Assembly (NCBI GenBank): GCA_017592665.1
Contig: JAGFNW010000034.1
Span: 17,235 to 81,234, forward strand
Source: Streptosporangiaceae bacterium NEAU-GS5
GTDB lineage: Bacteria; Actinomycetota; Actinomycetes; Streptosporangiales; Streptosporangiaceae
Direction of reading: 5' to 3'
DNA: 64,000 nucleotides
Below are positions 43,184 to 52,311 of the stretch, piece by piece. The position numbers were made by a program, and so were the translations under genes. Numbering within the stretch: the stretch's first letter is position 1; every line of letters begins with the position of its first letter. The notes beneath the pieces are model-generated. The model was not told where the DNA came from. It ran no database searches and saw nothing but the letters and a program-made list of their open reading frames with translations.

Positions 43184-43311
43184 CCCCGCCCCGACGCCCC
43201 GCAACACCAACCCCACCCGACAACGCCCACCACCCCATGCTCCGCAACCTGGACCAGACCATGCGGCAACGCCCCGAGATCGGCCACCCCCCCGTGGGAG
43301 CAGCATCATGA
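43180..43311 (+). CDS. Micro-ORF of 43 residues between cydD and cydC
   Basis: The ATG at 43180 overlaps the cydD stop (ATGA), and the TGA at 43309-43311 overlaps the cydC ATG (ATGA again), so the frame fits the gap exactly. The product is Pro/Arg-rich at the N-terminus (MTPPRRPATPTPP), has no membrane helix and ends in VGAAS. I recognise no family and it does not resemble CydX. It may be a real coupling peptide or simply a translated spacer that keeps ribosomes moving from cydD to cydC. Confidence 0.4.
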   Translation: MTPPRRPATPTPPDNAHHPMLRNLDQTMRQRPEIGHPPVGAAS

Positions 43312-45086
43312 TCCCCGACCTGGACCGCGGCATGTGGCGACGCCTCGGGGTCGCCGCGCTGGCCGGCGCGGCGGCCGACCTGGCCGGGCTGGCGCTGATC
43401 GCGTCCGCCGCCTGGCTGATCACACGAGCCGCCCAGCAGCCCGAGCTTGCGGCGCTGTCGGTGGCGATCGTCGCGGTGCGGGCGTTCGCCACGAGCCGCG
43501 GCCTCTTCCGGTACGGCGAGCGCCTGGCCGGCCACGACGTCGCGCTCCGCGCGCAGGCCGCGACCCGGGAGCGGCTCTACGAGGCGCTGATCCCTATCGG
43601 GCCGCTCCCCCGGCGCGGCGCCGACCTGCTGAGCCGGATGGTCGACGACACGGAGGCCGTACAGGATCTGCTGGTCCGCTGCCTCCTGCCGGCAGTCGCC
43701 GCAGCGGCGACCGCCGCGATCGCGGTCGTGATGGCGGTGTTCCTGCTGCCCATGGCCGCGGCCCTGCTCACGGTCGGCCTGGCCGTCGTCGGCATCGCCC
43801 TGCCGCTGGCCGCGGCGACCTCGGCGCGGCGCTGGTCGGCGCGGATCGCCCCGGTCCGGGCCGAACTCGCCGCCCGCGCGGCCGACCTCGCCCACGGGGC
43901 CGTGGACCTGGCCGCTTACGGCGCGCGCGACCGGGCCGTCGAGGCCGCCATGGCCGCCGACGCGCGCCTGTCCACCCTGGAGCGCGGCCGCGCCCGTCTC
44001 AACGCCGCGGCGCTCGGGCTCGGCATAGTCATCCAGGGGCTGACCGTGGCCGCCGTCACACTTATCGCCGGCCGGGCCGGCCTCGGCTCTGTGGCCACCG
44101 CGGTCCTCGCGCTGACCTCACTGGTGGCCTTCGAGCCGGCGCTGCCACTCGCGGCGGCTGGAGAGCGCCTGGCGTCCGTACGCGCCGCGCTCCGGCGCCT
44201 GGCCGAAATCCGTGCCACTCCCCCCGCCATCCCCACCTCAGACGCCCAGGAGCCCCCTGAGGCCCCGCTGCCCCCCAAGCCGCACGACCCCAAGACACAC
44301 GACCCCAAGGCGAAAGAGCACCATCTCAAGGCACGCGACCTCAAGGTGGAAGTGCGCGACCTCGTGGTCCGGTATGCGGGAAGCCCCTCCCCCGCGCTCG
44401 ACGGGGTGAGCCTGACGCTGACCCCGGGAAAGCGCGTGGCCATCGTCGGGCCGAGCGGTGCTGGTAAGAGCACCCTGCTCGCCGCTCTCATGCGCACCGT
44501 CGACTACGAGTCCGGAAATATCACCATCTCCGATGAGACAGGAGTTTCAGTCGAAGCCCGGGAAATCGCGCCCGAATCGGTCCGTAGAGCGATGACCGGC
44601 CTGACCCAGGATCCGTACGTCTTCCAGGCGTCCTTCCGCGACAACCTGCGCCTGGCCGGGCCGGACGCGTCCGAGGACGACCTGGCCGAAGCCGTACGCA
44701 GAGCACGTCTTGACGCCTGGGCAGAGCGCACCGGCTGGGACACCCAACTCGGCGAGGACGGCACGACCGTGTCAGGCGGCCAGCTCCAACGCCTGGCCCT
44801 GGCCCGGGCCCTCCTCTACGACCCGCCCATCCTCCTACTCGACGAGCCCGCCGAAGCCCTGGACGAACCCACGGCCGACGCCCTGCTCGCCGACCTGCTC
44901 GACGCCACCCGCGACCACACCACCCTCCTCGTCACCCACCGCCTCCGCGGCCTCGAACGGGTCGACGAGATCGTCGTGCTGGAAGCCGGCCGAGTGATCC
45001 AACGAGGCACCCACACCGATCTCGTCGAGCACCCCGGCTACTACCGCGATCTCTGGGAAGCCGAAGCCCTCCACCGCCAGACCTAG
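43308..45086 (+). CDS. cydC: CydC-type ABC exporter subunit
   Basis: Half-transporter of 592 residues: six membrane helices (about 1-300), then an ATPase domain with Walker A GPSGAGKST, signature VSGGQLQRLALARALL and Walker B ILLLDEPAEALDE. The linker before the ATPase (about residues 305-350) is unusual: Pro-rich with a short HDPK-type repeat (PHDPKTHDPKAKEHHLKARD). It completes the CydDC pair and ends the cyd operon. Confidence 0.92.
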   Translation: MIPDLDRGMWRRLGVAALAGAAADLAGLALIASAAWLITRAAQQPELAALSVAIVAVRAFATSRGLFRYGERLAGHDVALRAQAATRERLYEALIPIGPLPRRGADLLSRMVDDTEAVQDLLVRCLLPAVAAAATAAIAVVMAVFLLPMAAALLTVGLAVVGIALPLAAATSARRWSARIAPVRAELAARAADLAHGAVDLAAYGARDRAVEAAMAADARLSTLERGRARLNAAALGLGIVIQGLTVAAVTLIAGRAGLGSVATAVLALTSLVAFEPALPLAAAGERLASVRAALRRLAEIRATPPAIPTSDAQEPPEAPLPPKPHDPKTHDPKAKEHHLKARDLKVEVRDLVVRYAGSPSPALDGVSLTLTPGKRVAIVGPSGAGKSTLLAALMRTVDYESGNITISDETGVSVEAREIAPESVRRAMTGLTQDPYVFQASFRDNLRLAGPDASEDDLAEAVRRARLDAWAERTGWDTQLGEDGTTVSGGQLQRLALARALLYDPPILLLDEPAEALDEPTADALLADLLDATRDHTTLLVTHRLRGLERVDEIVVLEAGRVIQRGTHTDLVEHPGYYRDLWEAEALHRQT

Positions 45087-45927
45087 ACGCCAGCCACACC
45101 CCCGACCGTCCCCGCGCCACCCACCCGAACCCGCCCCGCCGACCACAACCGCGCCGCTCGACTTCTCGCCGACAAAGGCTCAGCAAGGAGCCGAGGGGTG
45201 CGCGGCCGCGAGACGCCTCGGGCCGGTCGGTGCTGCGGTCACCCGCGCGGTCAGGTCCGCATTGGGGCGAGCGGCTGCGGCGAGGACCGGGGCGTGTACG
45301 GGGGTGGCTGTGGAGGACGGCTACCCGCACCGGCACGCCCGCGAGGTTGCGCGGTTCCCCAGACCCGGCAATGAGCGCCGTCCGGAACAGCCGCACCCGG
45401 CGCGCCTACGGACCCCCACCACGGCTACGGCGACCCGCATACGGCACCAACCCGCGGTACGCGCTACCAACCTCGGCCAGGACGGGGCTGATGAGAGGAG
45501 CGGAGGCGGACGGGCGGGACGGCGCGCTTAAAGCCCAGCGCAACCAACGCGCCCGACGAAGCGGCCGCAGGCCGGACACCAGAGCCCAGCCACAACGCGC
45601 GCCGGCCCGTCCGTGCGTCGCAGCGCAACGCCCCACCCACACACCGTCCCACTCGTGCGTCGCAGCCCCAGGCGAGGGTGGGAAGGGCGTGTCCGAGCGT
45701 GCGGGGATGGGAGGGGCGGCTCTGGGCCAAGCGGGGGATGATCCGCGCGGGTCCCGGGCCGGGCGGCTCTGGGCCGGGCGGGGGTGGGCCGGGCGGCTCT
45801 CGGCTGGGCGGGGGCGGGCCGGGCGGGGGCGGGCCGGGCGGGGGCGGGCCGGGCGGGGGCGGGCCGGGCGGGGGCGGGCCGGGCGGGGGCGGGCCGGGCG
45901 GGGGCGGGAAGGCGGGTGGGGATGAAG
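45087..45927. other. Non-coding stretch between cydC and the protease terminator
   Basis: No supportable gene. Long open frames exist on both strands, but they encode Arg/Pro/Gly/Ala-rich sequence without domains and depend on the tandem repeat. Two copies of CGTGCGTCGCAGC (45612-45624, 45654-45666) and the G-rich repeat array at 45806-45909 are the only structures seen. Confidence 0.6.
45806..45909. repeat. G-rich 15-bp tandem repeat, about 7 copies
   Basis: The unit GGGCGGGGGCGGGCC is repeated six full times plus a partial copy with no mismatches; more degenerate copies lie just upstream (about 45766-45805). The G-runs of three to five bases could form G-quadruplexes. Perfect copy identity suggests recent expansion. 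Confidence 0.9.
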
Positions 45928-45970
45928 CAAGCCCCCGCGGAGTCGGGATGGGCGCGTCCGCGGGGGCTTG
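45928..45970 (-). terminator. Strong hairpin terminator behind the HtrA-like gene
   Basis: Perfect 14-bp inverted repeat: CAAGCCCCCGCGGA (45928-45941) and TCCGCGGGGGCTTG (45957-45970), 15-nt loop. It lies 55 bp downstream of the protease stop and also shields it from cydC transcription. Confidence 0.75.
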
Positions 45971-46024
45971 TCTGGTGCCTCGACTGCCAAGGTCCGGCCG
46001 GGGGCCGGAACCTGGCGGGAGGTG

Positions 46025-47407
46025 TCAGCTGGTGGACTGCTCCAGGAGGTCCACGGTGACGGAGCCGGCCTTGCCGTTGCGGGTGTAGTCGATGGTGACC
46101 TTGTCGCCCGGCTTGTGGCCGCGGATGGTGGCGACCACGTCGTCGGCACCGGTGATCGCCCGGGAATCGATCTTGGTGATCAGGTCGCCCTGCTGCAGGC
46201 CCGCCTTGTCGGCCGGGCTGCCGCTGGTGATCGAGCCGATCACCGCGCCCTGGGTGGTGCCGGTCGAGTCGCCGACACTTACTCCGAGGTAAGCATGGGT
46301 CGCCTTGCCCGTGCTGATCAGCTGTTCGGCCACCTGGCGGGCCGTGTTGATCGGGATCGCGAAGCCCACGCCGATGTTGCCGTCGCTCGACCCGGCCGTG
46401 GCGATGGCCGAGTTGATGCCGATGACCTGGCCGGAGGAGTTGACCAGGGCGCCGCCGGAGTTGCCGGGGTTGATCGCGGCGTCGGTCTGGATCATGCCGC
46501 CGATCGTGGTCCCCCCGCTCCCCTGGCTCTGCGGCTCCTGCTGCTGCTGATCGTCGCCGAACCCGAAGGGCAGCTGCTGCTGCGGCTGCTGCTGGCGGTC
46601 GCTGGAGGTGACCGTACGGTCAAGGGCGCTGACGATGCCCGCGGTGACCGAACCCTCCAGGCCGAGCGGGCTGCCGATCGCGACGACGGTGTCGCCCACC
46701 TGCAGTTTGTCGCTGTCGCCGAGCGAGGCCGCGGTCAGGCCGGACATGCCCTGCGCCTGGATGACGGCGATGTCGGAGGTCGGGTCGGTGCCCTTGATCG
46801 TCGCGTCGGCCGTCCTGCCGTCGCTGAACTTGACCGTCACTTTCGCGTCCGCCCCGGCGCCCGTGACCACGTGGTTGTTGGTCAGGATGAGACCGTCGGA
46901 GGAGAGGATCACGCCGGAGCCCTCGCCGCCGGCTTGGCCGCTCTGCACGGTGACCATGACGACGGACGGGCTGACGGCCTTGGCCACCTGGGCGATCGTG
47001 GACGTGCCCGACTTGTCGGCGGCGTTGATGACGGGGCTGGACAGCGTCGTGCCCTGGCCACCGTTATACGCGTTGGTGACGAGGGAGCCCACTACGCCGC
47101 CGCCGAGCGCGACCGCCGCGAGGGCGAGGCCGGCCACCGCTTTGCGGCCGCCCGACCACCCGCGCCCCTGCTGTGCGGGAGGCGGCGGCGGGAACATGGG
47201 CGGCGGAGCCATGACGGCCGTGTCGCCGGGCCGGTGCTGTCCGTACTGGCCGTACTGCCCCGGTTGCCCGGGCTGCCCGGGCTGCCCGTACTGCCCCGGC
47301 TGCCCGTACTGGCCGTGCGCGGGGGGCGTGCTGCCGAACTGGCTCCACCCGTGGCCGGCGAGCACCCCTGTCTTCTCGTTCTCGGGAACCTGCTCGTGCT
47401 GGCTCAT
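46025..47407 (-). CDS. HtrA/DegP-like serine protease, membrane anchored with PDZ domain
   Basis: Protein of 460 residues. A cytoplasmic N-terminal region rich in Gln, Gly, Pro and Tyr (repeats of GQYGQPG, about residues 28-60) precedes one membrane helix (about 90-112). The trypsin-like domain follows with His in LTNNHVV, Asp in TSDIAVI and Ser in GNSGGAL, then a C-terminal PDZ domain (AYLGVSVGD onward). A Gln-rich insertion (QQQPQQQLPFGFGDDQQQQ) sits in a protease loop. The ATG at 47407 is chosen for AGGGG upstream. It degrades or refolds misfolded exported proteins. Confidence 0.92.
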   Translation of the reverse strand: MSQHEQVPENEKTGVLAGHGWSQFGSTPPAHGQYGQPGQYGQPGQPGQPGQYGQYGQHRPGDTAVMAPPPMFPPPPPAQQGRGWSGGRKAVAGLALAAVALGGGVVGSLVTNAYNGGQGTTLSSPVINAADKSGTSTIAQVAKAVSPSVVMVTVQSGQAGGEGSGVILSSDGLILTNNHVVTGAGADAKVTVKFSDGRTADATIKGTDPTSDIAVIQAQGMSGLTAASLGDSDKLQVGDTVVAIGSPLGLEGSVTAGIVSALDRTVTSSDRQQQPQQQLPFGFGDDQQQQEPQSQGSGGTTIGGMIQTDAAINPGNSGGALVNSSGQVIGINSAIATAGSSDGNIGVGFAIPINTARQVAEQLISTGKATHAYLGVSVGDSTGTTQGAVIGSITSGSPADKAGLQQGDLITKIDSRAITGADDVVATIRGHKPGDKVTIDYTRNGKAGSVTVDLLEQSTS

Positions 47408-47517
47408 CGCCATTCCCCTCATGGATCTGGTTACTGCATCCACTTTGGCAAATGGGCGATAAGGCCTGATTAAGCGATCAGCCCCTGACCAGGCCAAAGC
47501 CGTACAGGGGCTTTATC

Positions 47518-49023
47518 TCAGCTGGTCGGCCAGTACTCGTCGCGAAGCAACCGCTTATAAAGTTTTCCGGTCGGATGCCGCGGGAGCTCGGCGCGGAAGT
47601 CGACACTGCGCGGGCACTTGTAGTGGGCGAGCTTCGACCGGCAGTAGTCGATCAGCTCGGCGGCCAGCTCCGGCCCCGCCTCGTCCGGGTCGGCCGCCTG
47701 GACGACGGCCTTGACCTGCTCGCCCATCTCCGGGTCCGGCACGCCGAAGACCGCGACGTCGGCCACCTTCGGATGGACCGACAAGACGTTCTCGGCCTCC
47801 TGAGGATAGATGTTCACCCCGCCCGAGATGATCATGTACGACCTGCGGTCGGTCAGGTAGAGGAAGCCCTCCTCGTCGAGGTAGCCGATGTCGCCGAGCG
47901 TGGTCCAGCCACGCCCCTTCGGATCCTGGGACGAGCGGGTCTTCTCGGGGTCGCCGTGGTATTCGAAGCGGGGGCCGTCGGAGAAGTAGACGGTGCCGTG
48001 CTCGCCGGGCGGCCGGTCGCCGCCGTCCTCGTCGAGGATGTGGAGCACGCCGAGCAGGGAGCGGCCGACCGTGCCGGGGTGGGCCAGCCAGTCCTGCGGG
48101 CCGGCGTAGACGAAGCCGTTGCCCTCGGTGCCCGCGTAGTACTCGTGGATGATGGGGCCCCACCAGTCGAACATCTGCTGCTTGACCGGCACCGGGCAGG
48201 GTGCCGACGCATGGATGGCGCACTGCAGCGAGGACAGGTCATATCGGTCCCGGCCGGCCGTCTTGAGCATCTTGATGAACATGGTCGGCACCCACTGCGC
48301 GTGCGTGACGCCGTACTTCTCGATGGCGGCCAGGGCCTGCTCGGGGTCGAACTTCTCCATGACCACGACGGTGGCGCCGATCCGCTGGAACGTGAGGCTG
48401 TAGCGCAGCGGCGCCGCGTGGTAGAGCGGCGCGGGCGACAGGTAGACGCTGTCGGCCGACGGCGTGAACAGGAACTGGACCAGGCCGAGCAGCGGGCCGG
48501 CGGCGTCCAGCGGGGCGTTGCTCAGGGTCGGTTTGACGCCTTTGGGGCGGCCCGTGGTCCCGGAGGAGTAGAGCATGTCGATGCCCTGCCCCTGGTCGTC
48601 GATGGGGGTGGTGGGGTGGCCGGCCACGGCCTCCTCGTACGAGGAGTATCCGGGCGCGAGGCCGTCCATCATGAGCCGGAGCTCGACGTCCGGCGGCGCG
48701 GGCGAGACGGCGGCCGAGGTGATGAAGACGCGGGCCTCGCAGTTGGCCACGATGTACGCGACCTCGTCGGTCTGGAGGCGGGAGCTGATCGCGGTGTAGT
48801 AGAGGCCGGAGCGGTGCGCGGCCCACACCACGGCCATGAACAGCGGATGGTTCTCCAGCATGAACGCGATGTGGTCCCCGGTCCGCAACCCGGCCGAGCG
48901 GAGCAGGTGGGCGAGCCGGTTCGACTCTTCTTCCAGCTCCTGGTAGGTGACGACCCGCCCGGATCCGGCCATGATGACGGCCGGCTTGCCGGGCGTCACG
49001 GCGGCGACGGCTCCGGGGTACAT
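47518..49023 (-). CDS. AMP-dependent acyl-CoA synthetase
   Basis: ANL enzyme of 501 residues: YSSGTTGRPKGVKPT (P-loop), YYAGTEGNG, TLGDIGYLDEEGFLYLTDR and the catalytic Lys in HPTGKLYKR. It is the typical fatty-acid or aromatic acyl-CoA ligase found singly in actinomycetes. It stands alone, with a terminator-flanked gene upstream, and has no evident tie to the NRPS operon. Confidence 0.88.
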   Translation of the reverse strand: MYPGAVAAVTPGKPAVIMAGSGRVVTYQELEEESNRLAHLLRSAGLRTGDHIAFMLENHPLFMAVVWAAHRSGLYYTAISSRLQTDEVAYIVANCEARVFITSAAVSPAPPDVELRLMMDGLAPGYSSYEEAVAGHPTTPIDDQGQGIDMLYSSGTTGRPKGVKPTLSNAPLDAAGPLLGLVQFLFTPSADSVYLSPAPLYHAAPLRYSLTFQRIGATVVVMEKFDPEQALAAIEKYGVTHAQWVPTMFIKMLKTAGRDRYDLSSLQCAIHASAPCPVPVKQQMFDWWGPIIHEYYAGTEGNGFVYAGPQDWLAHPGTVGRSLLGVLHILDEDGGDRPPGEHGTVYFSDGPRFEYHGDPEKTRSSQDPKGRGWTTLGDIGYLDEEGFLYLTDRRSYMIISGGVNIYPQEAENVLSVHPKVADVAVFGVPDPEMGEQVKAVVQAADPDEAGPELAAELIDYCRSKLAHYKCPRSVDFRAELPRHPTGKLYKRLLRDEYWPTS

Positions 49024-49061
49024 ACCCGAACGCTACTCGGTTTGATGTTGTGAAGATAGGA

Positions 49062-49092
49062 GGAGCCGTGGCCCGAGGTGGGCCACGGCTCC
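49062..49092 (-). terminator. Hairpin terminator behind the secreted basic protein gene
   Basis: GGAGCCGTGGCCC (49062-49074) and GGGCCACGGCTCC (49080-49092) form a perfect 13-bp stem with a 5-nt loop, 23 bp downstream of the stop at 49115. Confidence 0.75.
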
Positions 49093-49114
49093 AGAACTAA
49101 CTCAGGGACTCAGA

Positions 49115-49711
49115 TCACATCACCGGGTAGATGACGTTGAAGCCCGAGTGCTTGGCCAGAGGCCGGTGCGAGTTGCCACGCGACACGTCGACCGAGATCT
49201 TGACCGAGTTCACCGTGGTGAACTCGAAGTCCTTCGACGACCTGTCGCAGTTGTAGAAGCTCTGGAAGGAGACGTGCCCGGCCTTGTCCTCGACCTTGAA
49301 GGTCTCCCACGCGCAGCGCAGGAACCGGTCGAACCTGCCGTGGCGGTGGTCGCCCTTCTTGCCGTGATCGTCATGCCGGCCGAAGTTCCACAGGGTGGAC
49401 TTGACCGTGAAGACGTCGAACTTCACGAACTTCACGAACTTCTTCTTGTGCCAGACCTTGTGGTGGTGCTTGTCCCAGCCCCACCACTTCTTCCAGAAAA
49501 CGACCTTCTTGACGCGATGGTCGACCGTGACGGTTCCCTGCGCCTTCGACCTGTGGTCGGAGGAGAAGTAAGGGCCCCAGTTGGTGGTGACCGGCGCCGG
49601 GTTGGCGACGACCGTGGTCTGCACGGTGCTGGCGTTAGCAGCTGCGGGTAGGCCTACCGCGGCTACAGCTCCCAGACTCAGCCCTGCGATGACTCTTGCG
49701 AACAATCGCAT
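49115..49711 (-). CDS. Secreted basic protein rich in His, Lys, Trp and Phe
   Basis: Protein of 198 residues with a clear Sec signal peptide (MRLFARVIAGLSLGAVAA ... ANA, cleavage about residue 28). The mature part is strikingly rich in Lys, His, Trp and Phe in its middle (KKWWGWDKHHHKVWHKKKF) with a second His/Asp-rich patch (RHDDHGKKGDHRHGRFDRF). Two Cys lie in the C-terminal half (RCAWE, YNCDR) and could form a disulfide. The ATG at 49711 follows GGAAGGA. I recognise no family; metal or polyanion binding is conceivable. It has its own terminator. Confidence 0.8.
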   Translation of the reverse strand: MRLFARVIAGLSLGAVAAVGLPAAANASTVQTTVVANPAPVTTNWGPYFSSDHRSKAQGTVTVDHRVKKVVFWKKWWGWDKHHHKVWHKKKFVKFVKFDVFTVKSTLWNFGRHDDHGKKGDHRHGRFDRFLRCAWETFKVEDKAGHVSFQSFYNCDRSSKDFEFTTVNSVKISVDVSRGNSHRPLAKHSGFNVIYPVM

Positions 49712-49849
49712 TCCGTTCGAGTCCTTCCATTGAGGGTGTTCGGGATTTACTATCCCCGTGACCTTCAATACGACTCACATGTGCGATTGGCTCCGCATGT
49801 AACCATAAATCCCGCAAACCTCACCATTTGGGAAGGGTTACTTTCCTGA

Positions 49850-52204
49850 TCAGGCGGCCACCGCGACGCTCGCCGGCGAGAGCGCGATTTCGAGGACTTC
49901 TCGCACGTCACTGACCGTGTGAACGGTCATGTCCTCGAGCACTTCCGCCGGCAGATCATCCAAATCAGGCTCATTTCGAGCTGGAATCAGGACAGTTGTG
50001 ATTCCCGCCCGGTGAGCGGCCAGCAGTTTCTGCTTGACCCCGCCGATCGGCAGCACCCGACCGGTGAGCGACACCTCGCCGGTCATGGCCACGTCGTTGC
50101 GCACGGGCCGCCCGGACAGCAGCGACGCCAGCGCCGTGGTCATGGTCACGCCCGCGGACGGACCGTCCTTCGGCACGGCGCCCGCCGGGAAGTGGATGTG
50201 CACGCCCCGGTCCTTCAGGTCGCCGACCGGCAGTTCCATCTCCACGCCACGCGAGCGCAGGTAGGAGAGGGCGATCTGGGCGGACTCTTTCATGACGTCG
50301 CCCAGCTGACCGGTGAGGGTCAGGCCGGTGGCGCCGGTCTCCGGGTCGGCCAGCGACGCCTCGACGTAGAGGACGTCGCCGCCGGCGCCGGTCACCGCGA
50401 GGCCGGTCGCGACGCCGGGAACCGACGTACGCTGCCGGGACTCGGGAAGGGACGACTCCGGCACGAAACGCGGCCGGCCGAGGTAGTCGACCAGGTCGAA
50501 GACGTCGACGGGGAGCTCCTCCTCGCCCAGCGCGACCTTCGCGGTGACCTTGCGCAGGACCCGCGCGATCGATCGCTCCAGGGAGCGCACGCCGGCCTCC
50601 CTGGTGTATTCGCCGGCGATCAGCCGCAGCGACTCATCGGGGATGGTCACGTCCTCAGGCGTCAGGCCCGCCTTCTCCAGCTGCCGGGGCAGCAGGTGGT
50701 CGCGGGCGATGGCGACCTTCTCGTCCTCGGTGTAGCCGTCGAGCGTGACGACCTCCATCCGGTCGAGCAGCGGGCCGGGGATGGCCTCCAGCACGTTGGC
50801 CGTGGCGAGGAACAGCACGTCCGACAGGTCGAGCTCGACCTCCAGGTAGTGGTCGCGGAACGTGTGGTTCTGCGCCGGGTCGAGCACCTCGAGCAGCGCG
50901 GCCGTCGGGTCGCCCCGGTAGTCGGAGCCGACCTTGTCGACCTCGTCGAGCAGCACGACCGGGTTCATGGAGCCCGCCTCGCGGATGGCGCGGACGATCC
51001 GGCCCGGCAGCGCGCCCACGTAGGTGCGCCGGTGGCCGCGGACCTCGGCCTCGTCGCGAACGCCGCCGAGCGCGACGCGGACGAACTTACGGCCCATGGC
51101 ACGCGCGACCGACTCGCCGAGGCTGGTCTTGCCGACTCCGGGAGGACCGGCCAGCGCGAGCACGGCGCCGCTGCGCCGCCCGCCGACCAGGCCGAGCCCC
51201 ATCTGGGCGCGCCGGGAGCGGACCGCCAGGTATTCGATGATGCGGTCCTTGACGTCGTCGAGGCCGGTGTGATCGGCGTCGAGCACCTCACGCGCGCCCG
51301 TGATGTCGTAGGAGTCCTCGGTGGTGACATTCCATGGGATGTCGAGGACGGTGTCGAGCCAGGTGCGGATCCAGCCGCCCTCCGGCGACTGATCGGAGGA
51401 GCGCTCGAGCTTGTCGACCTCCTTCAGCGCCGCCTCGCGCACCTTCTCGGGGAGATCGGCCGCCTCCACGCGGGCGCGGTAGTCCTCCTCCTCGGTGTCG
51501 GGGTCGCCGTTGAGCTCCTTCAGCTCCTTGCGGACGGCCGCGAGCTGCTGGCGCAGCAGGAACTCGCGCTGCTGCCTGTCCATGCCTTCCTGCACGTCCT
51601 TGCGGATCGACTCGGCGACGTCGACCTCGGCCAGGTGGTCGCGCGCCCAGTTGACCAGGAGCTCGAGCCGGTGTGCCGGGTCGGGGGTCTCGAGCAGCAG
51701 GACCTTCTGCGAGGTCGACAGCCACGGCGCGTAGCCGGCGCTGTCGGCGAGCACGGACGCGTCGTCCATGCTGTTGACCGCGTCGACGACCTGCCACGCC
51801 CCGCGCTTCTGCAGGATCGTGGTGGTCAGCGCCTTGTATTCCTTGGCGAGCTCGAGCGCCTTCGGACCGGCGGGCACCGCCTCGACGACGGTGGCCTCAA
51901 CCCACAGCGCCGCACCGGGGCCAGTGGTCCCCGTGCCGACCCGCACCCGATTCACCCCGCGCACGACCGCCGCGGGCTCTCCCCCGGGCAGCCGCCCGAC
52001 CTGCTCGATCACGGCGCTCGTGCCATAGGCGCCGTAGTGCCCGTCGATGCGCGGAACAAGCAGCACGTGCGGCTTGCTGGAACCAGTGGCCTGGGCGGCC
52101 TCGATGGCCGCGCGCACGTCAGAGTCGGACAGGTCGACGGGAACGACCATGCCGGGCAGGACGACCTCGTCGTCCAGCGGCAGGACGGGAAGGATCTCAC
52201 TCAT
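49850..52204 (-). CDS. lon: ATP-dependent protease Lon
   Basis: Protein of 784 residues: N-terminal substrate-binding domain, AAA+ module with Walker [10 protein letters not shown] and Walker [10 protein letters not shown], then the protease domain with catalytic Ser in [13 protein letters not shown] and catalytic Lys in [14 protein letters not shown]. The ATG at 52204 is chosen because AAGGAG lies 5 nt upstream; a GTG two codons earlier is too close to it. A HAIR-like element upstream suggests HspR heat-shock control, as known for lon in Streptomyces. Confidence 0.95.
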   Translation of the reverse strand: MSEILPVLPLDDEVVLPGMVVPVDLSDSDVRAAIEAAQATGSSKPHVLLVPRIDGHYGAYGTSAVIEQVGRLPGGEPAAVVRGVNRVRVGTGTTGPGAALWVEATVVEAVPAGPKALELAKEYKALTTTILQKRGAWQVVDAVNSMDDASVLADSAGYAPWLSTSQKVLLLETPDPAHRLELLVNWARDHLAEVDVAESIRKDVQEGMDRQQREFLLRQQLAAVRKELKELNGDPDTEEEDYRARVEAADLPEKVREAALKEVDKLERSSDQSPEGGWIRTWLDTVLDIPWNVTTEDSYDITGAREVLDADHTGLDDVKDRIIEYLAVRSRRAQMGLGLVGGRRSGAVLALAGPPGVGKTSLGESVARAMGRKFVRVALGGVRDEAEVRGHRRTYVGALPGRIVRAIREAGSMNPVVLLDEVDKVGSDYRGDPTAALLEVLDPAQNHTFRDHYLEVELDLSDVLFLATANVLEAIPGPLLDRMEVVTLDGYTEDEKVAIARDHLLPRQLEKAGLTPEDVTIPDESLRLIAGEYTREAGVRSLERSIARVLRKVTAKVALGEEELPVDVFDLVDYLGRPRFVPESSLPESRQRTSVPGVATGLAVTGAGGDVLYVEASLADPETGATGLTLTGQLGDVMKESAQIALSYLRSRGVEMELPVGDLKDRGVHIHFPAGAVPKDGPSAGVTMTTALASLLSGRPVRNDVAMTGEVSLTGRVLPIGGVKQKLLAAHRAGITTVLIPARNEPDLDDLPAEVLEDMTVHTVSDVREVLEIALSPASVAVAA

Positions 52205-52217
52205 GCGCACTCCTTAA

Positions 52218-52236
52218 TTGAGTCTGATGCGCTCAA
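52218..52236. promoter_or_regulatory. HAIR-like element (HspR binding site) upstream of lon
   Basis: Read on the lon strand: TTGAGC, 7 nt, ACTCAA, matching the HspR consensus CTTGAGT-N7-ACTCAAG except at the outer bases and one inner base. It lies only 14-32 bp upstream of the lon ATG. Confidence 0.6.
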
Positions 52237-52311
52237 CTATCAGGAGTGACCCCCTGTTCCCAAACCTGCCGCAGTTCGCTGACAGCGATCGTAATCGTGT
52301 AATCAGCAGTG

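Noticed and set aside
45230..46149. Open frames on both strands through the G-rich repeat, encoding PARPR or GRAGA repeats
   Set aside because: They exist only because the 15-bp unit is a multiple of three and lacks stops; no ribosome site or domain.
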